From contig CM043962.1 of assembly GCA_014529385.2 (NCBI GenBank), forward strand, positions 50,236,598-50,300,597: a stretch of DNA of 64,000 nucleotides, read 5' to 3'. A program made the translations under genes and the position numbers. Each line of letters starts with the position of its first letter. Position 1 is the first letter of the stretch. Of the stretch, positions 45,708 through 55,301 are shown piece after piece. Below the pieces are notes generated by a model. That model had not been told where the DNA came from and did no database searches. It saw only the letters and a list, made by a program, of their open reading frames with translations. The DNA comes from Adiantum capillus-veneris (Eukaryota > Streptophyta > Polypodiopsida > Polypodiales > Pteridaceae).

Positions 45708-46001
45708 TCATTTGGGTCAGGGCTCTGCTTACTATGTTTTTTCTTTGGATTCATCTGGAAATAATCTTGTTATCCGTTAAATTGTTACAGTTAAATGGGC
45801 TTGCTTGCAAAGAGACAACAAGACTGTTTACCAAATGTCTTGGTTTTCCGACGACATCTAACGTGTTTGGTAAGGTAGGCATGAAAACTCTATCTTTCTT
45901 CTTCAAAGGCGTAAGCTTTCTTTGCCAGCCAACCGCTTTACTTCGTTTAAAGTGTGCTAGCTACACTTTTTTATTATTATTAAACAGACACTTAAGAATT
46001 A
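45708..46001 (+). other. Reading frame upstream of atp9 with editable stops
   Basis: One frame reads as protein-like sequence (AYYVFSLDSSGNNLVI, then VTVKWACLQRDNKTVYQMSW, then RHENSIFLLQRRKLSLPANR) for about 95 codons. It is interrupted only by three TAA and one TAG, all of the kind U-to-C editing turns into Gln codons. The clean frame between the stops suggests the 3' part of a real mitochondrial gene or ORF. I do not recognise the product. Confidence 0.4.
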
Positions 46002-46004
46002 GTT

Positions 46005-46229
46005 ACGCTAGAAGGTGCAAAATTAATTGGAGTAGGAGCGGCTACCATAGCCCTAGCAGGAGCAGCAGTAGGTATTGGAAACGTATTTAGTTCTTTGACA
46101 AGCCCTGTGGCGTGAAATCTATCGTTAGCTAAATAATTATTTGGTTATGTTACTTTAGGCTTTTCCTTAACAGAATCTATTGCCTTGTTTGCTTTGACGA
46201 TGGCTTTTTCAATCTTATTTGTATCTTAA
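46005..46229 (+). pseudogene. atp9: Mitochondrial atp9 (ATP synthase subunit c), unedited, in nuclear DNA
   Basis: 75 codons including the stop, exactly the normal plant atp9 length of 74 residues. The frame reads [20 protein letters not shown], then [10 protein letters not shown], and later [20 protein letters not shown], the two-helix membrane hairpin of the proton-translocating c ring. Codon 1 is ACG (start made by C-to-U editing). Codon 37 is TGA where the family has Arg, and codon 44 is TAA where it has Gln (both need U-to-C). Codon 39 is CTA for Pro, also a U-to-C site. Codons 65, 69 and 74 (ACG, TCA, TCT) need C-to-U to give Met, Leu and Phe. The stop is TAA at 46227-46229. As nuclear DNA it cannot be read into protein without mitochondrial editing, so it is a relic. 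Gene identity is very secure; editing is inferred. Confidence 0.93.
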
Positions 46230-46249
46230 AAAAAGAAAACAAGATAAAC

Positions 46250-47236
46250 ATGAATAACCTCACAAAAAATCTCTCCTTTATTTTTAATAACCTCACCAGA
46301 AATCTCTCCTTTCTTTTTAATAACCTCACCATATATCTTTCTTTTATTTCTAAGAACCTCAACATATATCTGTCCTTTCTTTTTAATAACCTCACCATAT
46401 ATCTTTCCTTTCTTTTGTTGAGAAAGGTGTTCTTGTTTGTTGCTCTTTTTTTAATTTTATTAAATCTAATTGGGCTTGGGTTTGCTGAAACAGCATACTG
46501 TATGAATATGGGCGCTAGTAGTTCTTCAATAGTAACTCAAGCGTCTTAACATTCACAGTTTATGCAACGAAAGGAGGAGGATTTCCGTTCAATCTTATTT
46601 GAAACTTGGTAAGATTGTGATAAAATACTAAAAACCTACCAACAAGGCGGATTGCCCAGCGCTGAGAATGGTTATGAATTCATGTCACAACTGCAGCCTA
46701 CACAAATAAACAATCTAGTAAACTCTATCTCTGCCAAGTTAAACCCCTCCATAGTCAGCGAAGCCACAATGCAAGAATGGACTCAGATTTTGGTACAGTT
46801 TAAGGAGGCAAACTCCCATCTTTTCACGTCGTTCCATAAGGACCTTATTCTTGGATTGATGCTCATCTCTGGGGTATCTCTCCCTTTAAGCATTTCCCCG
46901 GAAGAGGGCATAGAACTCCTCTTGAAGGTCCCCTTCTCCCAGGAAGTGATAGCGCATTATGCCGCGCAAATAGTCTCCCAGGCGCAACCTTTGATTGACA
47001 TGTATAAAGCCCTGTTTGAGCTCTTGCCTTCGACTCCAGAAGTAGTTTTTGTTGAGCAAGACATGCCACTGAATCCAGAAATAGAAATAACTGTTTCGCA
47101 GGAGCAGGCAGATAAAATCCAAGCCGTTCATAATAAAGCCAGGGACGCTGTCCACATTTTCGTTAAGTTCCATAGGCTTAGAAGTCGGACTCGTAAAGGG
47201 ACTGCCTTTAAACTTAAACGTAGATGTCGTGGTTAA
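46250..47236 (+). other. Unknown mitochondrial-type ORF with 11-residue repeats, two in-frame TAA
   Basis: A single frame of about 329 codons starts 20 bases after atp9. Residues 2-56 are five tandem copies of an 11-residue unit (NNLTIYLSFLF-like), encoded by a 33-bp DNA repeat. A hydrophobic segment (KVFLFVALFLILLNLIGLGF) follows, then a hydrophilic domain with QLQPTQINNLVNSISAKL, EWTQILVQFKEANSHLF and VFVEQDMPLNPEIEI, ending in a basic tail (RLRSRTRKGTAFKLKRR). TAA occurs in frame at 46547-46549 and 46610-46612, both possible U-to-C editing sites; otherwise this could be a decayed ORF. The last 194 codons are open. I recognise no family. One trans-membrane segment with a large soluble side is predicted from hydropathy by eye. 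Confidence 0.55.
46253..46417 (+). repeat. 33-bp tandem repeat (five units)
   Basis: Five consecutive 33-base units begin AACCTCAC and continue with variants of CATATATCTTTCCTTTCTTT. All keep the same frame and encode the 11-residue repeats at the start of the unknown ORF. Units 1-2 (AAAAATCTCT, AGAAATCTCT) form one sub-type and units 3-5 (ATATATCTTT) another, so the array grew in steps. Confidence 0.85.
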
Positions 47237-47510
47237 AAAACCGTCTCACGGGCAGAGCAGACACCCTAGGGAGGGTAAAAACCACAGCTGACGACTAAAT
47301 CCGAATATTACGGATTACATATATCAAGTAATTACTTTCTTTTAGGGAAGGGATGGTTAAATTATTTGGTAACCAACCGAGAGATCATCAACGACAAAGA
47401 TTGACTTTTTTGTCTTTTAATTGAGTTAATTTTCTTTAATTACATAAAATTATTTTGAAATAACGCAAAAAACATTTCTAGGGTTGGGCTTTCCTTGACC
47501 CAACCCCCCC

Positions 47511-47584
47511 GAACCGATAGCTCAATTGGATAGAGTCCCTGGCTCCGAACCAGGTAGCTAGGGGTTCGAGTCCTCTTCAGTGCA
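47511..47584 (+). tRNA. tRNA-Arg (anticodon CCG), organelle type, in nuclear insert
   Basis: A 74-base cloverleaf: acceptor arm GAACCGA/TCAGTGC, D arm GCTC...GAGT with loop AATTGGATA, anticodon stem CCTGG/CCAGG with loop CTCCGAA (anticodon CCG, reading CGG), and T arm AGGGG TTCGAGT CCTCT. The acceptor stem has two mismatches (A2-G71 and C5-A68); the C-A pair could be repaired by C-to-U editing. Organelle trnR-CCG genes are known from plastids of non-flowering plants. Whether this copy is plastid or mitochondrial in origin is not certain. As part of a nuclear insert it is probably inactive. Confidence 0.75.
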
Positions 47585-48505
47585 ACATCGTTTCATTTCG
47601 GGCTTTGATAAAGCTATATACCACTAACTCTCACTCTTATTGAGAAGAAAGCTTTCACAACTTGCAAGGTTAAGCATGTATCTTCCACCCGATATTATGT
47701 TCAGTCCTTTTTCTTTCAGTTCTTGTTTTATTTAAAGTAAGCGGTTCCCTACGCTTTTTCCTATAGCCCACCTTTTCGATGTTTTAAATCCTATGTCAAG
47801 ACTAGGGAGCGAGGGGCACAAAGTGTCAAGCAGGGTTGGGTTAACCTTTCTCGCCGATCCAATTTATACTGGGATTAGAGGAATGAGTTGAGAACGCCAC
47901 TACGTTCCTGTACCCTTTACTCTTAAAAAGTATCGCTGGTTTTCCCTGCATGATCTAGGCGCATGGTCGAATGCGCCCAGTCTAGCGTTGGTAATTCCGT
48001 AGAAATAAATGGATGCATGAAGTTCATTCTAATGCCGTAGACACCGAGAGTTTAATTGGTTGAGCCCTGAAGTGCCGAAGGGCAATCCCAACGCAAACCA
48101 TAGACATTGATAGTTTCTCATACACGCCTTGTTTCTAAATTATCATGTTATCGCCATGACGGGTTTTGTAACCTCGTCGTGTACTCGAAGCGACAGTGAA
48201 TTGATCTCTAATCACAATCACCCAGTCCTCTTAATGGTGTTGCTAGGGCAAACAAAACAAGCCAACCACTAACTTTTTTAGGTTAGGGGGGTTTCATTAC
48301 TGTTTATTACTCATCTGGTGCTTACAGTAGTGTGTTTCTGCTTCTTAGTAGATCTTTTTAAAGAACGCCTTTTTTATTCTATTATTATGCTTGTAAACAT
48401 AGAGATGTGCCTAACAAAGGCATAAAATCATTAGAAACTTTAAGAAAGGCAAAGGAATCTAAAAATGTTTAGGCAAAAGCTACTTTGGAAGCAAAGGCAA
48501 GGGAA
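47585..48505. other. Unassigned organelle-like DNA
   Basis: Base composition and context suggest organelle spacer. I find no protein or tRNA. Words such as GAGCCCTGAAGTGCCGAAGG and CATGACGGGTTTTGTAACC suggest structured RNA, and a group II intron fragment was considered, but I see no domain V. The right end (48390-48505) has A-rich GGCAAAGGAA words that continue into the rpoA tail. Confidence 0.4.
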
Positions 48506-48838
48506 TCACCATTCATAAACTTTCAAGGAGGCAAAGGAAGCAAGAGAATCTTTGACATTTTCGAAGAGAGATACGTCTCCGCCCCTTACATACGAGAAGG
48601 TGGTTGGCAAGTCCATGAGTTTTTCAGAAGCTTTCCTAAGTGCTTCATGTGGTGTCGGACTACCATTAGTCTATATTTCAATGAATGAGATTTCTTGCGT
48701 CGCTCTACCACTTCCAAATAGATGGATGCTATAATTTACGTTTCGGACAGGCATAAATACAACATCGATGGGAAATTGTCCCTTTCTGGATTTCGCTAGA
48801 TTTTCTATACGATATCCGCAATCTTTTTCAATCTCTAA
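48506..48838 (-). pseudogene. rpoA: Plastid rpoA, C-terminal fragment
   Basis: On the minus strand the frame reads KDCGYRIENLAKSRKGQFP, then VVFMPVRNVNYSIHLFGSG, then TQEISFIEI, a TAG where the family has Trp (IWTNGS), then PTPHEALRKASEKLMDL and a short divergent tail ending in TGA at 48506. This is the assembly-domain region of the plastid-encoded RNA polymerase alpha subunit. It starts abruptly at about 48838 and lacks the N-terminal two thirds. The TGG-to-TAG change is a nuclear-style mutation and is not fixed by editing. It is a dead fragment that probably travelled with or through the mitochondrial DNA. Confidence 0.85.
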
Positions 48839-48904
48839 TTAAATAGTTAGAGATATTGGTAGGGTAATGGTAGCTATATATTGCGAATTGTCATTGCTTC
48901 GACG

Positions 48905-51520
48905 CCAGGTGGTAATGATGGGACATACCCCCAAGGGGGGTAAGAAGAGACTTGTTATTGGGGCACACCTGTTCAAAGACCCTCTATTTAGAAGCCTTAC
49001 CAATAAAGCTTTGAGCAAACTCAATAAAGATGTCAATCATGAAAAACCTATATCTTGGGACCTCTTTGCTCAAAGTATCCAAAAAGCAATCAAAAGATCA
49101 GGTCCTGAGATGAAAAAGGCTCGGAAAGATCACTAGAAGCAGCTTGAAGAGGAGGTTGCTAGTTTGACATCCAAAAAAGCTTATGGACGGGCCCCGAAGA
49201 AGATCACAAAAGATGGTTGGAAGCCTAATCCAACCTCATTGAGCAGAAGATGGAGGAGGTCAAGAGGACAAGACTGATATCCAAAAAAACCTTCCTCCAG
49301 TCAGAGGATGCTAATCAAGAGCATTTTTTTAGGGCCCAAAAATAAAGAATAGCCGCGGATCTATCCTCGTGCCCACAAGTGAGAATGGGAATGCTACACA
49401 AGACCAAGACGTGATGGCTAGAATGATGCTGAATCACCTTAGCTAGATCATTGGCAAACCAGAGACCGACTCTCAAGAAATGGATGAAGCCAGAGAGACC
49501 TTGATCGAGAGTCTCAACATGAAAGTTTCTCAACTTGAAGCCAATCGTCTTGAGATGGCCTTCTTTGAAGATGAATGTTCCTTTGCATTGCAAGCTCTTG
49601 GCAAGAGAAATCCCTTGGTTGGGATGATATGACCTTTGAATTCTTCAGGGAGTTATGGGAGGACCTCAAGGTCCCAGTCATGTGTATGGCTAACCAAGCT
49701 CTGGTCCAAGGTTCCTTAGATCTCAATGTGAAAAGAGGGCTTATAAAGCCTATCTAGAAACAAGTTTTTTGCTCGGAGCTGAAGCACTGATGTCTCATAA
49801 CTATGATGTCGGTGGCATACAAAAGAATTTCCAAGGTAGTCGCTCTTAGAATAGCCCCCCTCCTTGACAAAGTCATCTCCCCTCAACAACACGAGTTTAT
49901 TAAACGAAGGTCAATATATGACAACATCTTGATAAAAAATGGTTGGCATTGAGTACGCAGCCTTCACAAAGCAGGAGTGCATTCTACTTCACCTAGATCT
50001 GGACAAGTATTATGATAGGATAGTGTGGTACTTCATTGAAGATGTCATGAAATCATTGGGCTTTGAGCCACACCTCTGTTAGCTTGTAAAAATTCTGGGT
50101 GTGGGTAGTCAATCTGAGCTCTTATTCAATGATAGAATTGTGGGCTCCTTTGAAGCCAAAAGACCAATCAAGCAAGGTTTCCCCCTCGCCCATCTTCTCT
50201 TTGCTATTGGGTCGCATTCCCTGATAACATTGCTCAACATTGTTGTTGAGTGAGGGAAAATAAAAGGGCTGAGTTTTTTTGGTAACAAGTAGTTCCTGGC
50301 CAAGATGTTTGCGGACGACTCCCTATTCTTCTTAAAAGCCTAATCTAAGGTGCTAAGGAACGCCCTTGAGATTGTGCAGACATTTGTTATGGCTTCTAGG
50401 TTGAAGTGTAGTATTGAGAACGGTCTAGAAAAATCTCCTTGAAGGAAAACGAATCATTTGACCCATCTATCTAGTGTGGGGAGATTGTGTCTAAAGGTAA
50501 GATTTTTAGGCCTTTAGGGGCTCCCTTTAGGGGCCCCCTTAAGGGGTGGACATTACCCACAAGCAAAGGTTCCAGTGGGTCCTCGAGAAAATTTAGAGGA
50601 AAATGAGAAGGTAGGAGTATGTGTTGCTTCCCTTCCAGAGTCGGATTAGAGTGATCAATTAATTTATGCTTCCTTATATTGCCTTCACCCACTCGGTCCT
50701 CAAAATAGCCAAATGTAATTGAAAATAGTTTATGGAACAAATTAAAATATACTTATAGAGGAAAAACACTAAAGCCTGAGCATCGTGGCAATGGGAAAAA
50801 TGTGAAGGTATCGCTCAATCGTTGCTCCAAGGTGTCCTTGGAATTCTCAACCCTATTGTTCATGTTGAGGTGGTGTGCGCCAAGTTTTTCGTATCAATTG
50901 CAAAGCAAGACAAGTATTGGGCTATCATGACCAAGGATATGATTGACAAGCCCAAAATTTTCTCTGAAGGTGGAAAGGATCGAGGGGCATGATAAAATTT
51001 TAGCCCCGTTGTGGGCTCGCTTCAGACTGAGTGGTAGCACGAGAGACATGGTGAGAAATTGCAACAGAGCAACAAGGGCACTAGAATGGGGTGAACTAAC
51101 TAGATACTTCCAAAAATCCATCTCTCACTGGTCCCCCTGGCTGCTTAAAGTTGTTGGGGTTATTTTGAACCTAACAACTTTGCCACTTCTAGGATAGAAA
51201 TAACGAGTGCTAAAAATCCCCTGACCAGGTGGTTGCCCAATTTCAACTCAATGGCATTGAGAAGATACTTGCCAAAGGGGTTGTAGAAGGCCTAAACCGT
51301 GTTCTGATGCCGACCTATGAATCTAACTTTGAGTGGAATGCTTGGAGATGGCCCATGGCTAGCCATTTCTCTAAACCCTATACCAAGGGCGTCTACCAAG
51401 TACTAATTCATGAGTCTGATTAGTTTGCCCATTTAATCAAGCAGTGGAAGAAATGGTCGGAGGCTCATTTCCATACCAAGGGCATCTATCAAGTGCTGAT
51501 TCATGAGGCTAATTGGTTCC
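48905..51520 (+). pseudogene. LINE 2 reverse transcriptase and tail, decayed
   Basis: After the organelle insert the LINE resumes with KKRLVIGAHLFKDPLFRSL and SWDLFAQSIQKAIKR (48920-49110), the linker between endonuclease and RT. RT motifs follow in changing frames: DDMTFEFFRELWEDLKVPV (49625-49690), ISPQQHEFIKRRSIYDNIL (about 49875-49935), LHLDLDKYYDRIVWYF (about 49985-50035), IKQGFPLAHLLFAIGS (about 50165-50215) and the catalytic FADD (50308-50319). The tail includes WSPWLLKVVG and WRWPMASHFSKPYTKGVYQV (51229-51423), a segment repeated just after (GIYQVLIHE, 51480-51510). More than ten stops make it non-functional. Confidence 0.75.
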
Positions 51521-52796
51521 TGTGAGGTCCCCTCCCCGTCTCAACATGACGGAACTGGAGGACACCTGATGGTCACTAGATCCTATGCGGAAGCAAACAA
51601 AAATTGGCTAAGAAGAAAAAGAAGACCAATGGATGGTCTCTCGTCACTTAGTGAGTTGAGTCCAAGCCACTAGTGAAAAGGACTCTAGCTCCATCCCACA
51701 GGGGAAGCGTAATTTTGTACTACTGGTCCGCTTCTCATCTTCCAGGAGGAGAAGTAAACTCAGTGCCTTTTTTCCCAAAATTTTTAGAGGCACGTACATC
51801 GAGTTCCTTCCGCTCTGGTGTAATGAGATATCTAATGACGTACTCTACTGCGCATGGCAAAAGTTTCCTACTAATCGGGACCACCTGTCTTGTAGGCTCT
51901 AGCAACCTGAGCCAAGTCCCCACTTTTCACCCCGCACTCACACAGAGTCTTTGTGTAGCCTAATTACCAACACATTGTTCAACACTTAGGGTTCTTTTTT
52001 ATATTTCCTCGACAGAAGTTCGTTAAGACAACCCTTCAAACATTGTCAAATCGGCACCAAAACATATCTTTCCTAGGAAAAAGTACTCAACAAACAATAC
52101 TTCATTTAAAATTCCCATGTCCTGGAGTTGTGAAGACCTCCAGCGAGTGTTAACTCCACCCGTTGTCAACTGACCGCCCATACAACCAGTCCATGATTCC
52201 ACCCAATTCATGGAGTAACTCTCCGGGTAAAAATCATGTATCCACCGCATAGAAATCAATCCATGGACATATCCACCGCATAGGAAGCAAGTCGTGGATT
52301 TAGCTCCTACAATAACTTTGCAAGCTACCACCCTATGATCAGTAGGGGATTCAGACTAAATTGACATTGGAATAATGAATGAAATTTGTTTGTGATAGTT
52401 TCCCCTAACAACCATTCTTTCCTACTTCCAAATAGTCTTTCCATAAAACATTTCTTTCCTATTTAATTTAAACTTAAACTTAAATAAAACCTTTAAAAAT
52501 ACCAATGCCGTTGTCTCAGTTTGATTTCCAACATAGTTCGGGGAGTTTAAACATTCCTAAAATTCTCATAATGCAATGCTTATGTAAAATAAAAAAATTA
52601 AATTCATCCTACCTCATGAATTTCCTCTTCGATGCCTCGTGAGATGGCCGGATTTTCCTCTCTCATCAGTGCTTTACCGTTGTCTTCCATGTTGCTAGGT
52701 TCCTGCCTCGCATTCGTTAGCACCACCAAAAAGTGTCCTCTTGGGGGCCATATCTCACTACTAGGATTAGTTCTTTAGGAGAAACAAGAGACTAGG
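51521..52796. other. Gene-free spacer between LINE 2 and element D
   Basis: No gene is recognised. Small open frames on both strands (51673-51963 plus, 52023-52331 minus) carry no motif. 52370-52620 is A/T-rich. The boundary with the LTR of element D is not visible as a clean repeat in this window because the 3' LTR lies outside it. Confidence 0.45.
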
Positions 52797-54403
52797 TGTA
52801 ATTCCCACAACAACCAATGAGAAACCTTGACAAGGAATAACCTTATTCTTACACATAATTCTAGATTAAATGACAAGCCTTCACAACTGCAAGTATGCAA
52901 GCTAACTCAAGGATGCAACGAGATGATTATGCCTTAATTACTCATAAACTCATCATAAGATTATCATAACCAAAACTCCCCTCGTATGCAACATGAGATC
53001 AAGATTAATGTACTAATTAGATGTATCATTATAACATACAATGATAGAATATAACCATGCAAATACCCAATATAATAGATGCTTAATTTCCACAAAATCA
53101 TACACAATTTTCTAATGCAACACAATACCTTAGTTGTACATCTTTTTTTGTATGTAAGAAGTCTCATAATCATGTCCTAATTTCATGGGAAAATCAAGGG
53201 TTTAATTTCTTCATTAATCCTCAATTTGGGTGCAAAAAAAGTCTCACCATATCTTAGAGAATCATAGGTGAAGAGCTTTACAACATAACTATGCACAACA
53301 TGCATAATTGGCAATGATGATTATACGCATAAACTCATGCTTAATTAAAGAAAATTAAATATTTTTAAGAAGCAAGGTGCTCCTTAACCCAACAATGGAA
53401 ATACAATCAATGGATCGAAATCATTGACAATACCCCACATATAATAGAGAATAGATTATCTAGTGCTGTAGCCAGCTAGCATAATTAAGCTCGACATAGG
53501 AATCCTCTAGAGAAAAGAGGCTATGGAGCAATAGGATTAGCATAAATATAATTAAATTAACCTAAATGAAGATCTTCTTTGTATGTTATATGATGTAGAA
53601 AGGCTTCACAAAAGATTGATCTGGCTGCAGCACTTCCTTGCACTGTCTTGGGAATTGTGTGTGTAAAATTGGGTGGGAATACTCCTTATATAGGCTTTTG
53701 AGGTTGCTTGATGGCCAAGGCTTACCCATACCTCCCTTGCTCGCTCCCTCTTGCCAAAAGAAGAAGTAGAGTTGTCATAAGCCTCTCACTAACCACTAGA
53801 GGTGTCCCCTTTTACCTAATTAAGTGATACACCTCTCTAGTCCATACTGTTAACCCTCGTGGCTCACAGATACCCTATCGCCTACGACGGACACCGTAAC
53901 CGTATTATTTATTTAAGTAGAGTCAGGCACCGGGCTTGTCGGTCCAATAGGGAAAGGTAGAGTGATCGCCGATGAGAGGCGCACTCTAACACGAACATGC
54001 TAGGGTTAGTTGGCTAAGCATGGGCGCCCAAGTGTGAATGGCGTGAGCTCACATAAAATCCAATTAAACCTAAAATTGAGTCATTCTCTCATTGTGCAAT
54101 AGAAGCTGCTCTTGCTCCATCTCCACCTTCTCCTTCACCATCTCCTTGTGTGTGTGCGTGTGAGAGAGAGAGAGAGAGAGATAGTCTGAGAGTGTGTGTG
54201 TGATCGAGCGTTGCGGCGGCACGACGGCGGCGAGGCGGTTGAGCGCGGCGTAGCGACGTCTCCCTCTTCTTCGCAGTGCGGGAATCCTTCATTTGCAACT
54301 ACGCACGAAGGTGAGTGACACACCGTTCTTCCTTGTTGTATGTCTGTGTGCTAGGAGCCTTTGTGGCTCGCACACGGCGCGTAGCAAGTCCCTAGCCTTG
54401 ACA
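52797..54403 (+). mobile_element. 5' LTR of element D (left end uncertain)
   Basis: The right end is fixed by ...CTTGACA followed by TTTT and the primer site. The left end is uncertain; TGTAATTCCCACAAC at 52797 is a candidate. A TATA box (CCTTATATAGGC, about 53684-53695) lies about 700 bases before the end, fitting a U3/R border. The part after it holds GC-rich motifs and a short (GA)n tract at 54161-54180. No protein is encoded. Confidence 0.55.
53684..53695 (+). promoter_or_regulatory. Putative LTR TATA box of element D
   Basis: CCTTATATAGGC in an otherwise mixed-composition stretch, in the expected place within the 5' LTR and with the element reading to the right. Transcription would start near 53715-53725. 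Confidence 0.4.
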
Positions 54404-54407
54404 TTTT

Positions 54408-54425
54408 TGGCGCCGCTGCCGGGGA
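54408..54425 (+). other. tRNA-Asp primer-binding site of element D
   Basis: TGGCGCCGCTGCCGGGGA matches the complement of the 3' end of plant tRNA-Asp (TGGCGCCGTTGCCGGGGA) at 17 of 18 positions. It follows the LTR end (ACA) by a four-T spacer. It shows that element D reads to the right, in agreement with its coding frame. Confidence 0.85.
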
Positions 54426-55301
54426 GCTGTTGCGCGTGAAGCTCCAATGGTAACCTGTAAATTGTATTGAAGCTATTTTTTATGTAGGAAAGGCGCGGCT
54501 TAAGTTTGATTATTGTTGTTATGCAAAAACAGTAGAGAAAGACACAATGTTGTTGACTGCATTCAAGTTTTCTTTGTTCTGTTAAGCTCTGTTTTGCTAG
54601 TTCTATTAAGCTCAGATTTCAGCTTACACAGTTAGCATTTCTTGCATTTCTGCGTTTTCTACATTTTCTGGTTTGCGCTGCACAGTTCTGTCAAGTTTCA
54701 ATTTTCTGCATTTTCTGTGTTTTCTGGTTTGTGCACAGTTAGGCGCATAGTTAGTTAATTAAGTAGGTTAGTAATTAGGTGAAATAAAAACGTGAGTGAG
54801 GGGGAGGTTATAAAAAAAATTGAAAATATTTAAGCGTGAGTGACTGGGGGGATCACTAAAATTTTGATCGGGATCGGTTCCCCAACCCCAAGCCCAAGCC
54901 CAAGCCCAGGCCTAGGCCCGAGTCCTCAGTCTTATGATATATACTAGACTCACTCTTATATATATACCCTACCCCCTCAAGAGGGAATGAGAGCATGTGG
55001 GGCAGGTCCTCCACTCTCCTCCCTTCTCTTCCCACTTGCACCCTTAGACTTGGTATTTGGAGCCTAGTTCCCCAGCTAGGAAAAGACTGTTTTGGGCTTT
55101 TCTGGAGCAAAATAGAACCAAACGGTGGGTTGTAAAGCACAACGCATCCCTCCTAGCGATACGCTTGTTTCGAGCTATCACACGGCCCATTCCACGACAC
55201 GCTCTAAAAAATCTAGCAAAAAAACAAACAAAAAACACGCAAAAAACTAGTCACAAGGTCTCCTAGAGCAGCTTTTTGACACCTTAGGGTATCAAAAGCA
55301 C
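54426..55301 (+). other. Untranslated leader of element D
   Basis: Nearly 900 bases separate the primer site from the first Gag codon. The leader holds A/T-rich sequence with repeated TTTTCTG and CTGTTAAGC words (54560-54730) and a hexamer array of CCCAAG units (about 54883-54925). No upstream coding frame is credible. A packaging signal would be expected here, but none can be recognised by eye. Confidence 0.5.

Larger units (their letters stand above)
45684..48840 (+). other. Organelle-derived DNA (NUMT/NUPT) inserted into LINE 2
   Basis: This block of about 3.15 kb contains a mitochondrial atp9 (46005-46229), an unknown ORF (46250-47236), an arginine tRNA (47511-47584), unassigned organelle-like DNA and a plastid rpoA fragment in reverse (48506-48838). 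LINE 2 sequence resumes on the far side in the right order. Mitochondrial and plastid pieces together suggest that the donor was a mitochondrial genome that had already captured plastid DNA, or that two organelle pieces were joined on insertion. Junctions are approximate: left 45677-45700, right 48838-48905. Confidence 0.85.
43620..51520 (+). mobile_element. LINE 2 (L1-like), plus strand, split by organelle DNA
   Basis: In order: ORF1 with a DUF4283-like region and a CCHC knuckle (43740-44560), ORF2 endonuclease (44650-45676), an organelle-derived insert (about 45684-48840), then the endonuclease/RT linker (RLVIGAHLFKDPLFRSL, 48950 on), RT (49620-50340) and a post-RT tail to about 51520. The two halves of ORF2 fit end to end when the insert is ignored, which shows the organelle DNA landed inside the LINE. 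The LINE itself is broken by many stops and a 277-bp tandem duplication. Confidence 0.8.

Noticed and set aside
47585-48505. Group II intron or ribosomal RNA fragment
   Set aside because: I could not find a domain V hairpin or a conserved rRNA core. It is left as unassigned organelle-like DNA.
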